Assembly (NCBI RefSeq): GCF_023017105.1
Contig: NZ_JALKEV010000007.1
Span: 62,001 to 126,000 of the forward strand
DNA: 64,000 nt
Direction: 5' to 3'
Source of the DNA: Halalkalibacter sp. APA_J-10(15)
GTDB taxonomy: Bacteria; Bacillota; Bacilli; Bacillales; Bacillaceae_D
This document shows, piece after piece, positions 43,590 through 53,512 of the stretch. Within the stretch, counting starts at the first letter, position 1. Each line of letters opens with the position of its first letter. A model generated the notes under the pieces. The model did no database searches, had not been told where the DNA came from, and saw only the letters and a list, made by a program, of their open reading frames with translations. The position numbers and the translations under genes were made by a program.

Positions 43590-46500
43590 ATGGGCAAAGT
43601 TGAACAAGTGAAAGTATGGACCGAGAAACGAGAAATTCCAACTTATAAGACAGGAAAGCCGGAGAAAAATCCAATGTTTTTAGAAAAACGAGTGTATCAA
43701 GGGAGCTCGGGGAAGGTATATCCGTATCCTGTTATTGATAAAATTGAGGATGAGAAAGAGTTAAAAACATATCAGCTCGTTATTTTGGAAAATGAGTATA
43801 TTCGGATTGAACTAATGCCGGAAATTGGCGGGCGAATTTATCGAGCACTCGATAAAACAAACGATTATGATTTTGTCTATTACAATCGAGTGATTAAGCC
43901 TGCACTCGTTGGGTTGGCAGGGCCATGGATTTCGGGTGGAATTGAGTTTAATTGGCCACAACACCATCGACCGAATACATTTGGTCCAGTTGATTATCAA
44001 ATGAATGAAAATGAGGATGGAAGTGCAACGGTCTGGATGGGAGAGATTGATCGCATGTACGGAACGAAGATGACAGCAGGGGTTACGCTACATCCTGATA
44101 AAGCTTATTTACAAATTGATGTGCAACTATACAATCGGACATCCATGCCACAGACGTTTCTTTGGTGGGCGAATCCAGCTGTAGCGGTCAATGATTATAC
44201 ACAATCCGTTTTCCCTCCTGATGTAAACGCTGTCTTTGATCATGGGAAGAGAGATGTATCGAGATTTCCGATTGCAACAGGCGAATACTACAAAATGGAT
44301 TATTCCGCAGGTGTGGATATTTCAAAGTATAAAAATATTCCGGTACCGACTTCGTATATGGCTTATAAATCAGATTATGATTTTGTCGGGGGCTATGATC
44401 ATCAAGTACGTGGAGGACTGCTACATGTAGCTAACCATCTTCTTTCTCCTGGTAAGAAGCAATGGACGTGGGGGAATGGGGAGTTCGGTCAAGCGTGGGA
44501 TCGGCAGCTAACCGACGAGGATGGACCGTACATTGAGTTAATGACCGGTGTCTTTACGGACAATCAACCGGACTTTACATGGCTTCACCCTTATGAAACA
44601 AAAACATTTACGCAATATTTTATGCCTTACAAAGAGATCGGACTTGTGAAAAATGCGACGAAGGATGCTGCGCTAAATATGGAAGTCGATGAGCAGGAAG
44701 GGAAAGCAGTCATCGCTGTATACGCGACATCGCTAGTAGAAAAGGCAACAGTGAAGGTAACTGGAAAGGAGACGACTTATAGCGAAAAGGTATGCAGGTT
44801 GTCTCCAAATGATATCTATCATCTTGAATTTCAGTTGAAAGAGAGTGAGCAGCCTCATGACGTTCTCGTTGAAGTGAAAGACTGTAAAGGAAAAAGGCTC
44901 GTTTCCTATCAGCCACAAAAGCCAGCATTAGAGGAAATCCCTCAAGCAGCTAAACCGTTACCTGAGCCACAAGAATTGAAAACGACGGAGGAGCTCTATC
45001 TTGCGGGCTTGCATCTTGAGCAATATCGCCATGCAACCTTTGAACCGGAATCTTATTATGAAGAGGGTTTGAAGCGTGATTCGAAGGATATTCGCCTGAA
45101 CATTGCATATGGGCTAATGCTGCTAAGAAGAGGTTTGTTCGCAGAAAGTGAACGTTATTTCCTCCAAGCTGTGCAATCGTTAACGTGGAAAAATACGAAT
45201 CCGTACGATAGTGAAGCGTACTATCAGTTAGGGTTGAGTTTAAAGCTACAAGGGAAGCTTGATGAAGCATTTGCCAATCTGTATAAAGCGGTTTGGTCGT
45301 CGTTATGGCAGGATAGTAGTTATTTCGTTTTGGCGCAAATTGCGACAGAGCGTCAGTCTTATGAGGATGCATTAGAGCTTATTGATCGCTCACTTTCAAG
45401 AAACAAGAACCATATGAAAGCACGCATGCTAAAAGCAGCTCTTTTGCGTAAGACAGGGCAATGGAATAAAGCGTTGAACGAATGTCGGCAATCGATTCAG
45501 CTAGATTCAATGGATTTTGGGGCGTATTTTGAGCAAGTCTTCATTCTAGAGGAGCAAGAAGAGCAGGAGGAAGCACGACGTTTATGGAATGTAATAGTGG
45601 AGTTGACGAGAGGAGAATCACAATCATTTCTTTATATTGCGAATGATTATATGGAGTGTGGGCTGTATGAAGAAGCAAAAAAACTCTTGACTAAAATAGT
45701 GAATTTCTCGAATGAGCCGATGGTACCTTATACGTTAGCTTATATCACTAAGAAGCAAGGTCGTACGGAAGAGGGGAAGCGTTGGCGTTTGAAGGCTTAT
45801 GAGATTGATGAGTCTACATGCTTTCCGAACACACTGCAAGATTATCTCGTGCTAACTAATGTTCTCAAGGATTATCCTGATGATGAGAAAGCACATTATT
45901 ATTTGGGTAATTTACTTTATGATAAGAAGCGTTATGATGAAGCGATTAATCATTGGGAAGAAGCAACAGATCTTGCACCATCATTTGCCACACCTCATCG
46001 AAATTTAGCGTTAGCTTATTACAACAAGCGTCATGAGCCAAACCTTGCTCTTGCATCATTACAGCAGGCTTTTCGGTGTGATCCTAGTGATGCGCGTGTG
46101 TTCTATGAGCTCGATCAACTTAAGAAGAAGCTTGGGTTTGATCCGAAAGAGCGTTTATCATTAATGGAAAAATATATTGATTTAGTTGAACAACGAGATG
46201 ACCTCTATATTGAATATGTCACGCTACTAAACGTTACTGAAACATATATGCTGGCAATTGAGCGTTTACTGTCGCGAACCTTCCATCCGTGGGAAGGCGG
46301 TGAAGGAAAAGTAACAGAACAGTATGTCTATGCTCACGTCGAATTAGGAAAATGGCATTTGAAGAAGAGAGACTATTCGCAAGCGATCAACTTGTTGAAA
46401 AAGGCGTTACATTATCCAGAGAATCTCGGAGAAGGAAAACTTCATGGAGCACAGGAAAATGATATATTTTATTATTTGGGTTGTGCTTATGAAGGAGATG

Positions 46501-46931
46501 AGCAAGCTGAACGATCAGTGCAATACTTTGAGGCTGCTTCAGAAGGAATAGAAGAGCCAGCAAGTGCAATGTATTACAATGACCAACCACCAGAGATGAT
46601 TTTTTATCAAGGGTTAGCTTGGAAGAAGCTGAACAATGAGCATGAGGCGAATAGGAGATTTCACACGTTGATCGACTATGCGGAAAGACATTATTTCGAT
46701 GTTGTGAAGATTGATTATTTTGCTGTATCCTTGCCTGATTTCCTTGTGTTTGATGATGATTTATCAATTAGAAATCGAATACACTGTCATTTTATGCGGG
46801 GATTAGGATTGTTAGGTTTGAATAAGCAAGAGGAAGCTATGAAAGAATTTAAACAGGTTTTGGAGTTAGACCCTAATCATCAAGGAGCGGCAATTCATCT
46901 TACGATGGCTCAAGGAGAAAGGGAGGGCTAG
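43590..46931 (+). CDS. DUF5107 plus TPR-repeat protein of unknown function
   Basis: A 1113-residue cytoplasmic protein. The N-terminal part (about 1-350) fits DUF5107, a galactose-mutarotase-like beta-sandwich: ENEYIRIELMPEIGGRIYRALDKTNDYDFVYYNRVIKP, GPWISGGIEFNWPQHHRPNTFGPVDY and WMGEIDRMYGTKMTAGVTLHPDKAYLQIDVQLYNRT. A shorter beta region follows (to about 440), then a long helical array of TPRs (about 460-1105; for example AHYYLGNLLYDKKRYDEAINHWEEATDLAPSFATPHRNLALAYYNK and GLLGLNKQEEAMKEFKQVLELDPN). It ends one base before the GH35 gene, so the two are coupled. Sugar binding or hydrolysis is plausible from the fold but no reaction is known to me. Confidence 0.85.
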   Translation: MGKVEQVKVWTEKREIPTYKTGKPEKNPMFLEKRVYQGSSGKVYPYPVIDKIEDEKELKTYQLVILENEYIRIELMPEIGGRIYRALDKTNDYDFVYYNRVIKPALVGLAGPWISGGIEFNWPQHHRPNTFGPVDYQMNENEDGSATVWMGEIDRMYGTKMTAGVTLHPDKAYLQIDVQLYNRTSMPQTFLWWANPAVAVNDYTQSVFPPDVNAVFDHGKRDVSRFPIATGEYYKMDYSAGVDISKYKNIPVPTSYMAYKSDYDFVGGYDHQVRGGLLHVANHLLSPGKKQWTWGNGEFGQAWDRQLTDEDGPYIELMTGVFTDNQPDFTWLHPYETKTFTQYFMPYKEIGLVKNATKDAALNMEVDEQEGKAVIAVYATSLVEKATVKVTGKETTYSEKVCRLSPNDIYHLEFQLKESEQPHDVLVEVKDCKGKRLVSYQPQKPALEEIPQAAKPLPEPQELKTTEELYLAGLHLEQYRHATFEPESYYEEGLKRDSKDIRLNIAYGLMLLRRGLFAESERYFLQAVQSLTWKNTNPYDSEAYYQLGLSLKLQGKLDEAFANLYKAVWSSLWQDSSYFVLAQIATERQSYEDALELIDRSLSRNKNHMKARMLKAALLRKTGQWNKALNECRQSIQLDSMDFGAYFEQVFILEEQEEQEEARRLWNVIVELTRGESQSFLYIANDYMECGLYEEAKKLLTKIVNFSNEPMVPYTLAYITKKQGRTEEGKRWRLKAYEIDESTCFPNTLQDYLVLTNVLKDYPDDEKAHYYLGNLLYDKKRYDEAINHWEEATDLAPSFATPHRNLALAYYNKRHEPNLALASLQQAFRCDPSDARVFYELDQLKKKLGFDPKERLSLMEKYIDLVEQRDDLYIEYVTLLNVTETYMLAIERLLSRTFHPWEGGEGKVTEQYVYAHVELGKWHLKKRDYSQAINLLKKALHYPENLGEGKLHGAQENDIFYYLGCAYEGDEQAERSVQYFEAASEGIEEPASAMYYNDQPPEMIFYQGLAWKKLNNEHEANRRFHTLIDYAERHYFDVVKIDYFAVSLPDFLVFDDDLSIRNRIHCHFMRGLGLLGLNKQEEAMKEFKQVLELDPNHQGAAIHLTMAQGEREG

Positions 46932-46932
46932 C

Positions 46933-49269
46933 ATGCGAGAATATTCGATTGATGTAAAAGGAGCGAGGAAGGAGATTTACCGAGCTGATTTAGACGTACA
47001 AGGAACGGCACCGAATGGTGATCAATGGTCGTTAACGAATTACTACCTTGAAAAAAACGGCCAGCCCTTTTTCGGGATTTCTGGGGAATTTCACTTTAGT
47101 CGCTATGATGACCAGAAGTGGGAAGATGAGTTAATTAAAATGAAAATGGCTGGGATTACGATTGTTCCGACGTATGTGTTTTGGAATCACCATGAAGAAG
47201 AACGAGGTGTGTATGAATGGTCAGGTAATAAAGATGTCAGAAGGTTTGTAGAATTGTGTCAGAAGCATGGTCTCTATGTGATCCTTAGAATTGGTCCATT
47301 TGCTCACGGTGAAGCAAGAAATGGTGGAATGCCCGATTGGTTATTTGGTAGACCGTTTGATCTGCGCTCAAATGATGATGAGTACGTATCGTTTGTTGAG
47401 CGGTTTTATACGGAAATTGCCGAGCAGATAAATGGACTTTTATTTGGGCAAGGTGGTCCGATAATCGGTACGCAAATTGAAAATGAATTTGAGCATGCAG
47501 GAGCACCCTGGGAGATCACGACAGGAACTGCCCAAGAATGGGTCTCTGCAGGGAAAGATGGCGATTCTCATATTAAGGTGTTAAAGGATGTAGCGATAAA
47601 GGTCGGCATTAAGACGCCACTTTATACGGCGACTGGCTGGGGAGGAGCAGCTGCTCCAGCTCATGATGTATTGCCGTTGTGGGGTGGATATGCTTTTTGG
47701 CCGTGGATCTTCTATGGAGATGAGACCGAGCACCCGGCCACTTCAGAATATGTCTATCGAAGCTTCCATGAGGACGGGACGACGTATGCTGCGTTTACAC
47801 CGAATTACCCTGCTAGTAGCCTTCCGTATGCTTGCTGTGAAATGGGCGGTGGAATGACTGTTTTCTATAAATATCGTTTTCAATTGCCTTATGAAAGTGT
47901 CGATGCAATGGCTAACATGAAGGTTGCAGGTGGGTGTAATTTCGTTGGGTATTATGTCTTTCATGGTGGCTCCCATCCAAAAGGTAAGAAAACAGCCTTT
48001 TTAAACGAAACAGCAACACCGAAAATATCGTACGATTATCAAGCGCCACTTGGGGAATTTGGTCAAGTTCGAGAATCGTATAAACGATTGAAGCGTCAGC
48101 ATTATTTCTATCAGCAATGCGAGCAAATATTAACGAAAATGAAAACTGTTTTGCCAGAAAATGCAGATCAAGTTGCTCCGACAGATGTAGATACGTTACG
48201 ATATGCGGTAAGAGCAGATGGTGATCGTGGTTTTCTGTTTATTAACAATTATCAGGACCATGTGGAATTGAAGAATCAGGAGGATTTCGCGATAGCATTA
48301 CAGCTTGAGGAACAACGAATTCGTGTGCCACAGCAAGGGACAATGTCGCTTGCAAAGGGGGAGTCATGCATTCTGCCGTTTCGTTTATCTTTATCAAGCT
48401 GCACGCTATTGTATGCGACTACTCAATATATGACACAGGTTGAGTATCAAGAAGAAGTGTATCATTTCTTCTTTACGCCGAAAGGGATGTCACCTGAGTA
48501 TTCTGTTGATAAAAAGGGGATAGTCGCGGTACATACGGATGCAGAGGTAGTAAAGGATAAGACTGCGTATGTCATTAGGGGAGAAGAGCTCATGAATCAA
48601 CCGGTTATGTTGGAATGTGAGGGTGGTAAAAGAGTGCACATATGCACGCTCACACATGAGGAATCATTGAATTTCTGGAAAGTGAATCTTGATGGGCAAG
48701 AGAGAGCAATCGTAACAAACGCAGTCGTCTTAGTTGATCAACATCGTTTTCGTTTAGAATGTCAAGAGAAGTCACCATTTGAATTAAAAGCATTCCCTGC
48801 ATTTCGTGATACGATTTCAAGTCGAGAACAAGAGATTGTACACTTAGGACAGAGTGGAATCTTTCATACGTATCGGTGTAAGCTGAGTAAACGGGGCGTT
48901 GAATGCGAAGTGGAACAAGTGAGTGATGCAAAAGTGAAGGTGCGAGTGCCTGATGTGGCCTTTGACAGTGTTAAGGAATTGCTTCTGAATGTTGATTATG
49001 AAGGAGACATCGGCTATGCATTTATCGATGGAGAGCTGATCCACGATAACTTCTGTAATCAAACGACTTGGCAAATTGGTTTAACGGCACATGAAGAAGC
49101 GATTAAGGAAAAGGGAATGTATCTCTATATCTCTCCTTTGAAGGAGGATAGCTACGTGAAAAGTGATTCTCCAATGGCTGCTCGCTCTGAAGTGGCACGA
49201 ATGCAGATTGCAAAGATTAAGTCAGTGTGGGTTTCTTCGGTTGTTGAGATGGAGCTAGTAGATTATTAG
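46933..49269 (+). CDS. Glycoside hydrolase family 35 (beta-galactosidase)
   Basis: A 778-residue GH35 enzyme without signal peptide. The barrel begins FFGISGEFHFSRYDDQKWEDELIKMKMAGITIVPTYVFWNHHEEERGVYEWSG, and VILRIGPFAHGEARNGGMPDWL is the classical family block. The acid/base is Glu185 in GTQIENEFEHAG; the nucleophile is probably Glu303 in PYACCEMGGGM. Beta domains make up the C-terminal half. It should release galactose from imported oligosaccharides such as galactan or rhamnogalacturonan side chains. It is translationally coupled to the DUF5107-TPR gene. Confidence 0.92.
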   Translation: MREYSIDVKGARKEIYRADLDVQGTAPNGDQWSLTNYYLEKNGQPFFGISGEFHFSRYDDQKWEDELIKMKMAGITIVPTYVFWNHHEEERGVYEWSGNKDVRRFVELCQKHGLYVILRIGPFAHGEARNGGMPDWLFGRPFDLRSNDDEYVSFVERFYTEIAEQINGLLFGQGGPIIGTQIENEFEHAGAPWEITTGTAQEWVSAGKDGDSHIKVLKDVAIKVGIKTPLYTATGWGGAAAPAHDVLPLWGGYAFWPWIFYGDETEHPATSEYVYRSFHEDGTTYAAFTPNYPASSLPYACCEMGGGMTVFYKYRFQLPYESVDAMANMKVAGGCNFVGYYVFHGGSHPKGKKTAFLNETATPKISYDYQAPLGEFGQVRESYKRLKRQHYFYQQCEQILTKMKTVLPENADQVAPTDVDTLRYAVRADGDRGFLFINNYQDHVELKNQEDFAIALQLEEQRIRVPQQGTMSLAKGESCILPFRLSLSSCTLLYATTQYMTQVEYQEEVYHFFFTPKGMSPEYSVDKKGIVAVHTDAEVVKDKTAYVIRGEELMNQPVMLECEGGKRVHICTLTHEESLNFWKVNLDGQERAIVTNAVVLVDQHRFRLECQEKSPFELKAFPAFRDTISSREQEIVHLGQSGIFHTYRCKLSKRGVECEVEQVSDAKVKVRVPDVAFDSVKELLLNVDYEGDIGYAFIDGELIHDNFCNQTTWQIGLTAHEEAIKEKGMYLYISPLKEDSYVKSDSPMAARSEVARMQIAKIKSVWVSSVVEMELVDY

Positions 49270-49285
49270 AAAGGTAGCTGTTGTC

Positions 49286-49314
49286 AACCCTGTACTGTGA
49301 AGAAATACAGGGTT
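49286..49314 (+). terminator. Terminator after GH35 gene
   Basis: AACCCTGTA (49286-49294) pairs with TACAGGGTT (49306-49314). A second hairpin follows directly. Confidence 0.65.
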
Positions 49315-49317
49315 TGA

Positions 49318-49355
49318 GGGAACTGAAAAAGTACAAAACGACTTTTTCAGTTCCC
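49318..49355. terminator. Perfect 15-bp hairpin with AACTGAAAAAGT core
   Basis: GGGAACTGAAAAAGT (49318-49332) pairs with ACTTTTTCAGTTCCC (49341-49355). It is closely related to the hairpin at 41985 and together with the preceding one forms a double terminator. Confidence 0.75.
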
Positions 49356-49425
49356 TTTAGGTTTTGTCTTTTAGTAGTAGGGGAATGAGAGGAAAAGAGT
49401 AAGGTATGAAGGAAGTGAGGGTCAT

Positions 49426-50298
49426 ATGAAGAAGATATTGATTTACTGTTCATTTGTTATGCTGCTCATACTCATTGCTTGTCAGCAAGAGGGATTAGAC
49501 GAAAATGAGGAGAGGCCTATAGAAAACGAAGAAAGTGATGAGCCTGAAGAGGATGAAATACTCGAGGAGAGAATTGCAGAAGAGTTCGTTCTTTACACAG
49601 ATTTTGAGCTAGTAGATGAGACTGAGATGGCAGTTATGACATTACAGCTTGAGCAATTAGAATCACCTCGTGATATGAATATGAGATTTATGGACTCATT
49701 AGTTGCTAGTGATTTCACTTCAAATCAAGTGTTAGCTGAGCTTCTTGAAGTGACGATAGAAGATGGCTCTCAAGTGACACTTGTGTTTTCTGAGAATGAG
49801 CAATTAATGAGTATGGCGTCTACGGAGCAATTGATGTTCGATGAGATGCTAATGGAGATCAGTCATTTTTATGGGATTGATGAATTAAAATTCTATGTTG
49901 AAGATTCTCCTGGAATTACGTATGGACAAATGGGGGAAGTTGAAACGATGACTGTCAATAGAGAGGAGAACCGAGGGTATTATGCGGTTTCAAATAGTGA
50001 TTCTTATGTAAGCGGGCGTCATATCGGTCAATCGATGACTAATACGTTTGAACAAACGGTTGAGCAAATGAAAGAAGCTGATGATGGTGAGTACTATTAT
50101 TCAATGATTCCGAATGATTTGGAGATGACGGAAATTGTAGAGAATCAAACAGAAATTGAGATTACGTTTGAAACAGATGTAATAGACTTGACAGCATTTA
50201 AACATGGGCTAGTATTAACGGCGATTGATTTTGGCGTGGATGAGCTCAGGCTTGTGAATGACAGTCAGCGTACGAAGACCATTATAGAGCTACCATGA
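49426..50298 (+). CDS. Lipoprotein, possibly with two GerMN-like domains
   Basis: A 290-residue secreted lipoprotein: signal ending LILIAC with Cys19, then an acidic Glu-rich linker to about residue 50. The rest seems to be two similar halves, one ending FDEMLMEISHFYGIDELKFYVEDS and one ending LTAFKHGLVLTAIDFGVDELRLVNDSQ. That pattern (helix, then 'f.gvdeL.l.v.') resembles the GerMN domain of GerM-like spore or cell-envelope proteins. The match is weak; function is otherwise unknown. The gene stands alone between terminators. Confidence 0.5.
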   Translation: MKKILIYCSFVMLLILIACQQEGLDENEERPIENEESDEPEEDEILEERIAEEFVLYTDFELVDETEMAVMTLQLEQLESPRDMNMRFMDSLVASDFTSNQVLAELLEVTIEDGSQVTLVFSENEQLMSMASTEQLMFDEMLMEISHFYGIDELKFYVEDSPGITYGQMGEVETMTVNREENRGYYAVSNSDSYVSGRHIGQSMTNTFEQTVEQMKEADDGEYYYSMIPNDLEMTEIVENQTEIEITFETDVIDLTAFKHGLVLTAIDFGVDELRLVNDSQRTKTIIELP

Positions 50299-50862
50299 GC
50301 ATTAACGGAGCAGTCGATTTGAACAATTGACTCATAAATAGATGAATTCGTTATAATCTGTCGACAAAGTATCGAAAAAGAGAGACAGTCGACAGGCTTT
50401 TTTGTGATTAGAGAGCATGACAATGATAACTCGTTTCGAATTCACTACCGGGATGGGTACGAGAAGAGAAAGATACAAAGGAATTAGTTATTTGTTGCTA
50501 GTGCATATTACAGGGAACATTTTTACATTGTCAAGTGTATGGATGCCGGTTCAATCAAACCGTAAGACGAAAGCGATACTTGCTATGTTTACGAGTGGAT
50601 GGGGGAAATAAAAGGTCATTTAAGAGATATTAGGAAGGTGTAACGTAAAGCCGTATCAAACCATGCATACTTTTCATAAAGCATCTCCCGGTTACTATTG
50701 ATATATCAAATGAACGAGGTGCTTTGTGGTGTAGCTTGTTAGTAGGTCTATCACTCAATAACGATAGTTGAAGTTATTTACAAGTAAACATTAATCATGT
50801 TAAACCGATATAATTAAAGAATGATTAATTGCTAGACAACAAGATTACGAGGAGGGAATAGA
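50299..50862. other. 560-base intergenic region
   Basis: Apart from the terminator at 50358-50402 this stretch has no feature I recognise. A 64-codon frame (50417-50611) has no ribosome site and looks accidental. The last 100 bases are AT-rich and should hold the promoter for the protease gene. Confidence 0.45.
50358..50402 (+). terminator. Terminator after lipoprotein gene
   Basis: CTGTCGA (50358-50364) pairs with TCGACAG (50389-50395), followed by GCTTTTTT. Confidence 0.6.
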
Positions 50863-53367
50863 ATGAAAAGAAGAGGTTATAAAGTATCGGTCTTATTTTT
50901 CATGTTTATTTTTTTGACTCATTTACTCTTTCCTTTTGGCACATTTGCTACAGCTGAAGCCGAAAAAGTAGATGTGCTAGTTACGTATGAAGGAGATTCT
51001 ACAAAATTAGTAGATTCTTTCAATCGTGCAAACTATGAAAATGTAGTCGAAATGGGAGCATTACCGATTATATCAATGAAGGTACCTGAACGTGAGATTG
51101 AACGGTTAGAAGGATATGCTAATGTTGTTTCGGTTTCAATTGATCAACCGCTCCATTTGATGGTAGAAGAAGCAGACTCATCAAGAGAAATAAGTGAATA
51201 TGATTGGAATAACGAAATGGTGAAGGCTTTTGATGCTTGGGATGATGGCTATACAGGTAATGGTGTCAAGGTGGCTGTATTAGATACAGGATTTGATGAG
51301 CATCAAGATATTACATATGCAGGTGGCCATTCGGTATTTGAGGATGACGTTTATACATATGATTTCGATGGCCATGGTACGCATGTAGCGGGAATCATTG
51401 GTGCACAAAAAGGAACGACGCATCAAGGAATTGCTCCAAACGTTGAATTATATGGTGTGAAAGTATTTAGTGAAAATGGAGGTGGGACTACTACAGATCT
51501 CGTCTCTGGAATTGACTGGTCGATTCAAGAGGAAGTGGACATCATTTCTATGAGTTTAGGCTTTGAGGGTGAGGTTCCTGCTGTACTTGAAGCGATTCAA
51601 GAGGCGGTTGAACAAGGGATTTTAGTCGTTGCAGCAAGTGGAAATGATGGAAATGAAGATGGATCAGGTGAACAAATTGAATATCCTGCAAAATACGACG
51701 AGGTTATTGCAGTTGCGTCAGTTGATCAGGATTTATCACGTTCAAGCTTCTCAGCCACTGGGCCTGAAAATGAAGTAGCTGCTCCTGGTGGTACTATTGG
51801 CGGGTTAGCGCCGGGAAATAGTTATGTCGCAATGAGTGGTACTTCTCAAGCCACGCCTCATGTTGCGGCTTTGGCAGCTATTTTAATGGAGAAATATCCT
51901 CAGCTTTCAAATGAAGAAATTAGAGATCTTCTTATCAAAAAAGCTAATGATCTCGGTCCAGAAGGACGAGATAGCTTGTATGGTTATGGCCTTGTGCAAT
52001 ATGCTCCACTAGACATTGAGCCACCGGTTATTCAATATGATGGTGAATTAGAGATAGAGGTTGAACATGGTGCGGAATTTATCGTTCCAACCGTCACTGT
52101 AACAGATAATGTCGATGGAGATATTGAGGCGACGGTTACAATTTATAATGAAGAAGAACAAGTGGTTAAGCAAATTGACATTGATACAACGGTACCAGCT
52201 ACGTATGTTGTGGAATATACAGCGGTTGATGAAGCTGGTAATGAAGCAGAGCCGTTATACATTACAATTAAAGTATTAGAAGAAGCTACTACACCGCCAC
52301 CAGAAGAAGAGACTGGTGATGAGAAGGATCAAGAGCCAGTCAAAGAGGAAGAGACTGGTGATGAGAAGGATCAAGAGCCAGTCAAAGAGGAAGAGACTGG
52401 TGATGAGAAGGATCAAGAGCCAGTCAAAGAGGAAGAGACTGGTGATGAGACAGATCAAGACCCAGTCAAAGAAGAAGAAGGTTCAATCGCTCCTCCAGTT
52501 GAAGAAGAGCAAGTTGAGTTGATCTTAGTTCAACCAGAAGAAAAAGATGGAGCTGCGATTATTTCAGATGATGTGATAGCTTCGGTAATAAATCGTGGTA
52601 CACTATGGATTGCACTTAATTCTGTTTCTACTGATTTAAGACGTCTACAATTAACAGCTGATCAAGTAAACGAATTAATTACACGAGGTATTGATATAGT
52701 GTTATCCAAGGAGGATGTACAGATACAAATTCCAGCGAGCGCATTCAAGCAAGGGGATGCGGTCATTCATATGGAGCTTGTTGAATCCGAAGATGATATT
52801 TCTAATATTGAGCAAGCCAAAAGCGCGGTCTATCAATTTAAGCTTGTTCAAAATGATGATAGTGTTCATCAATTCGAGGAGCCAATCGAACTACGCTTTC
52901 CAATTAATGAAGATGGTGATACAACTAATTTGAAGGTTTATTATTGGAATGAACAGACAGGTAATTGGGAAGAGATAGGTGGATACGAAGAGGATGGCTT
53001 TATAGTAGCTGAAACGAACCATTTTAGTATTTTCACAGTGTTCTCTTCAAATATATTTGAAGAGAACGGAACTGGAAACGGAACTGGAAACGGAACTGGA
53101 AACGGAACTGGAAACGGAACTGGAAACGGAACTGGAAACGGAACTGGAAACGGAACTGGAAACGGAACTGGAACAGAAAATGAAACTGAAACTGGAAATG
53201 GAGAGTATCAACCTGAAGAAGTCAGTCATGATGAACAAAAAGGATCGGGTGAAACATTACCTGATACAGCTACAAATTTGTATAATTGGTTGATGGTTGG
53301 TGCGGCTTTAATCGTAGTAGGGTTTGCATTTACAACGATGAGAAGGATGAAGCTGAAGAACAATTAA
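50863..53367 (+). CDS. Cell-wall-anchored subtilisin-like serine protease (LPDTA signal)
   Basis: An 834-residue secreted S8 protease. Order: signal peptide (1-32); I9-type propeptide (about 35-100); catalytic domain (about 115-385) with Asp141 (AVLDTGFD), His171 (DGHGTHVAG), oxyanion Asn261 (SGNDG) and Ser328 (GTSQATPHVA); a DUF5011-like Ig domain (about 385-475); four 14-residue acidic repeats (EETGDEKDQEPVKE); a globular domain (about 560-725) ending FSIFTVFSS; a (GTGN)n linker; then LPDTA (799-803), a hydrophobic segment and a basic tail. LPDTA is the motif used by class D sortase of Bacillus. It should be linked to peptidoglycan and degrade outside proteins. Confidence 0.93.
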   Translation: MKRRGYKVSVLFFMFIFLTHLLFPFGTFATAEAEKVDVLVTYEGDSTKLVDSFNRANYENVVEMGALPIISMKVPEREIERLEGYANVVSVSIDQPLHLMVEEADSSREISEYDWNNEMVKAFDAWDDGYTGNGVKVAVLDTGFDEHQDITYAGGHSVFEDDVYTYDFDGHGTHVAGIIGAQKGTTHQGIAPNVELYGVKVFSENGGGTTTDLVSGIDWSIQEEVDIISMSLGFEGEVPAVLEAIQEAVEQGILVVAASGNDGNEDGSGEQIEYPAKYDEVIAVASVDQDLSRSSFSATGPENEVAAPGGTIGGLAPGNSYVAMSGTSQATPHVAALAAILMEKYPQLSNEEIRDLLIKKANDLGPEGRDSLYGYGLVQYAPLDIEPPVIQYDGELEIEVEHGAEFIVPTVTVTDNVDGDIEATVTIYNEEEQVVKQIDIDTTVPATYVVEYTAVDEAGNEAEPLYITIKVLEEATTPPPEEETGDEKDQEPVKEEETGDEKDQEPVKEEETGDEKDQEPVKEEETGDETDQDPVKEEEGSIAPPVEEEQVELILVQPEEKDGAAIISDDVIASVINRGTLWIALNSVSTDLRRLQLTADQVNELITRGIDIVLSKEDVQIQIPASAFKQGDAVIHMELVESEDDISNIEQAKSAVYQFKLVQNDDSVHQFEEPIELRFPINEDGDTTNLKVYYWNEQTGNWEEIGGYEEDGFIVAETNHFSIFTVFSSNIFEENGTGNGTGNGTGNGTGNGTGNGTGNGTGNGTGNGTGTENETETGNGEYQPEEVSHDEQKGSGETLPDTATNLYNWLMVGAALIVVGFAFTTMRRMKLKNN
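52306..52473 (+). repeat. Four tandem 42-bp repeats inside the protease gene
   Basis: Units at 52306, 52348, 52390 and 52432. The first three are nearly identical; the fourth differs (ACAGATCAAGAC in place of AAGGATCAAGAG). They encode an acidic spacer EETGDEKDQEPVKE. Confidence 0.9.
53068..53175 (+). repeat. Nine 12-bp tandem repeats GGAACTGGAAAC
   Basis: The run of GGAACTGGAAAC starts at 53068 and encodes Gly-Thr-Gly-Asn, a flexible wall-spanning linker before the LPDTA signal. The last unit is degenerate. Such a run is prone to copy-number change while keeping frame. Confidence 0.9.
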
Positions 53368-53382
53368 GCGTTTCAGTTTTAG

Positions 53383-53413
53383 GACCCATAGCTTACGGCT
53401 ATGGGTCTTTTTT
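53383..53413 (+). terminator. Terminator after protease gene
   Basis: GACCCATAGC (53383-53392) pairs perfectly with GCTATGGGTC (53398-53407) followed by TTTTTT. Confidence 0.85.
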
Positions 53414-53512
53414 CTAAAGCTTTGTTAAATAAAGAAATATAGTATAAATGATTCAACAATTTAGTCCTATATCCGATATATTTTATATACTGTAATTAAA
53501 AGGAGGAGCATG

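Noticed and set aside
50417-50611. A 64-codon ORF between the lipoprotein and protease genes
   Set aside because: No ribosome site, no recognisable sequence, and it lies between a terminator and a promoter zone.
52276-52522. Repeat-bearing frames opposite or out of phase with the protease gene
   Set aside because: They come from the 42-bp tandem repeats read in other frames; the true frame has signal peptide, triad and sorting signal.
53047-53293. Low-complexity frames over the 12-bp repeats
   Set aside because: Artefacts of the GGAACTGGAAAC repeats in other frames.
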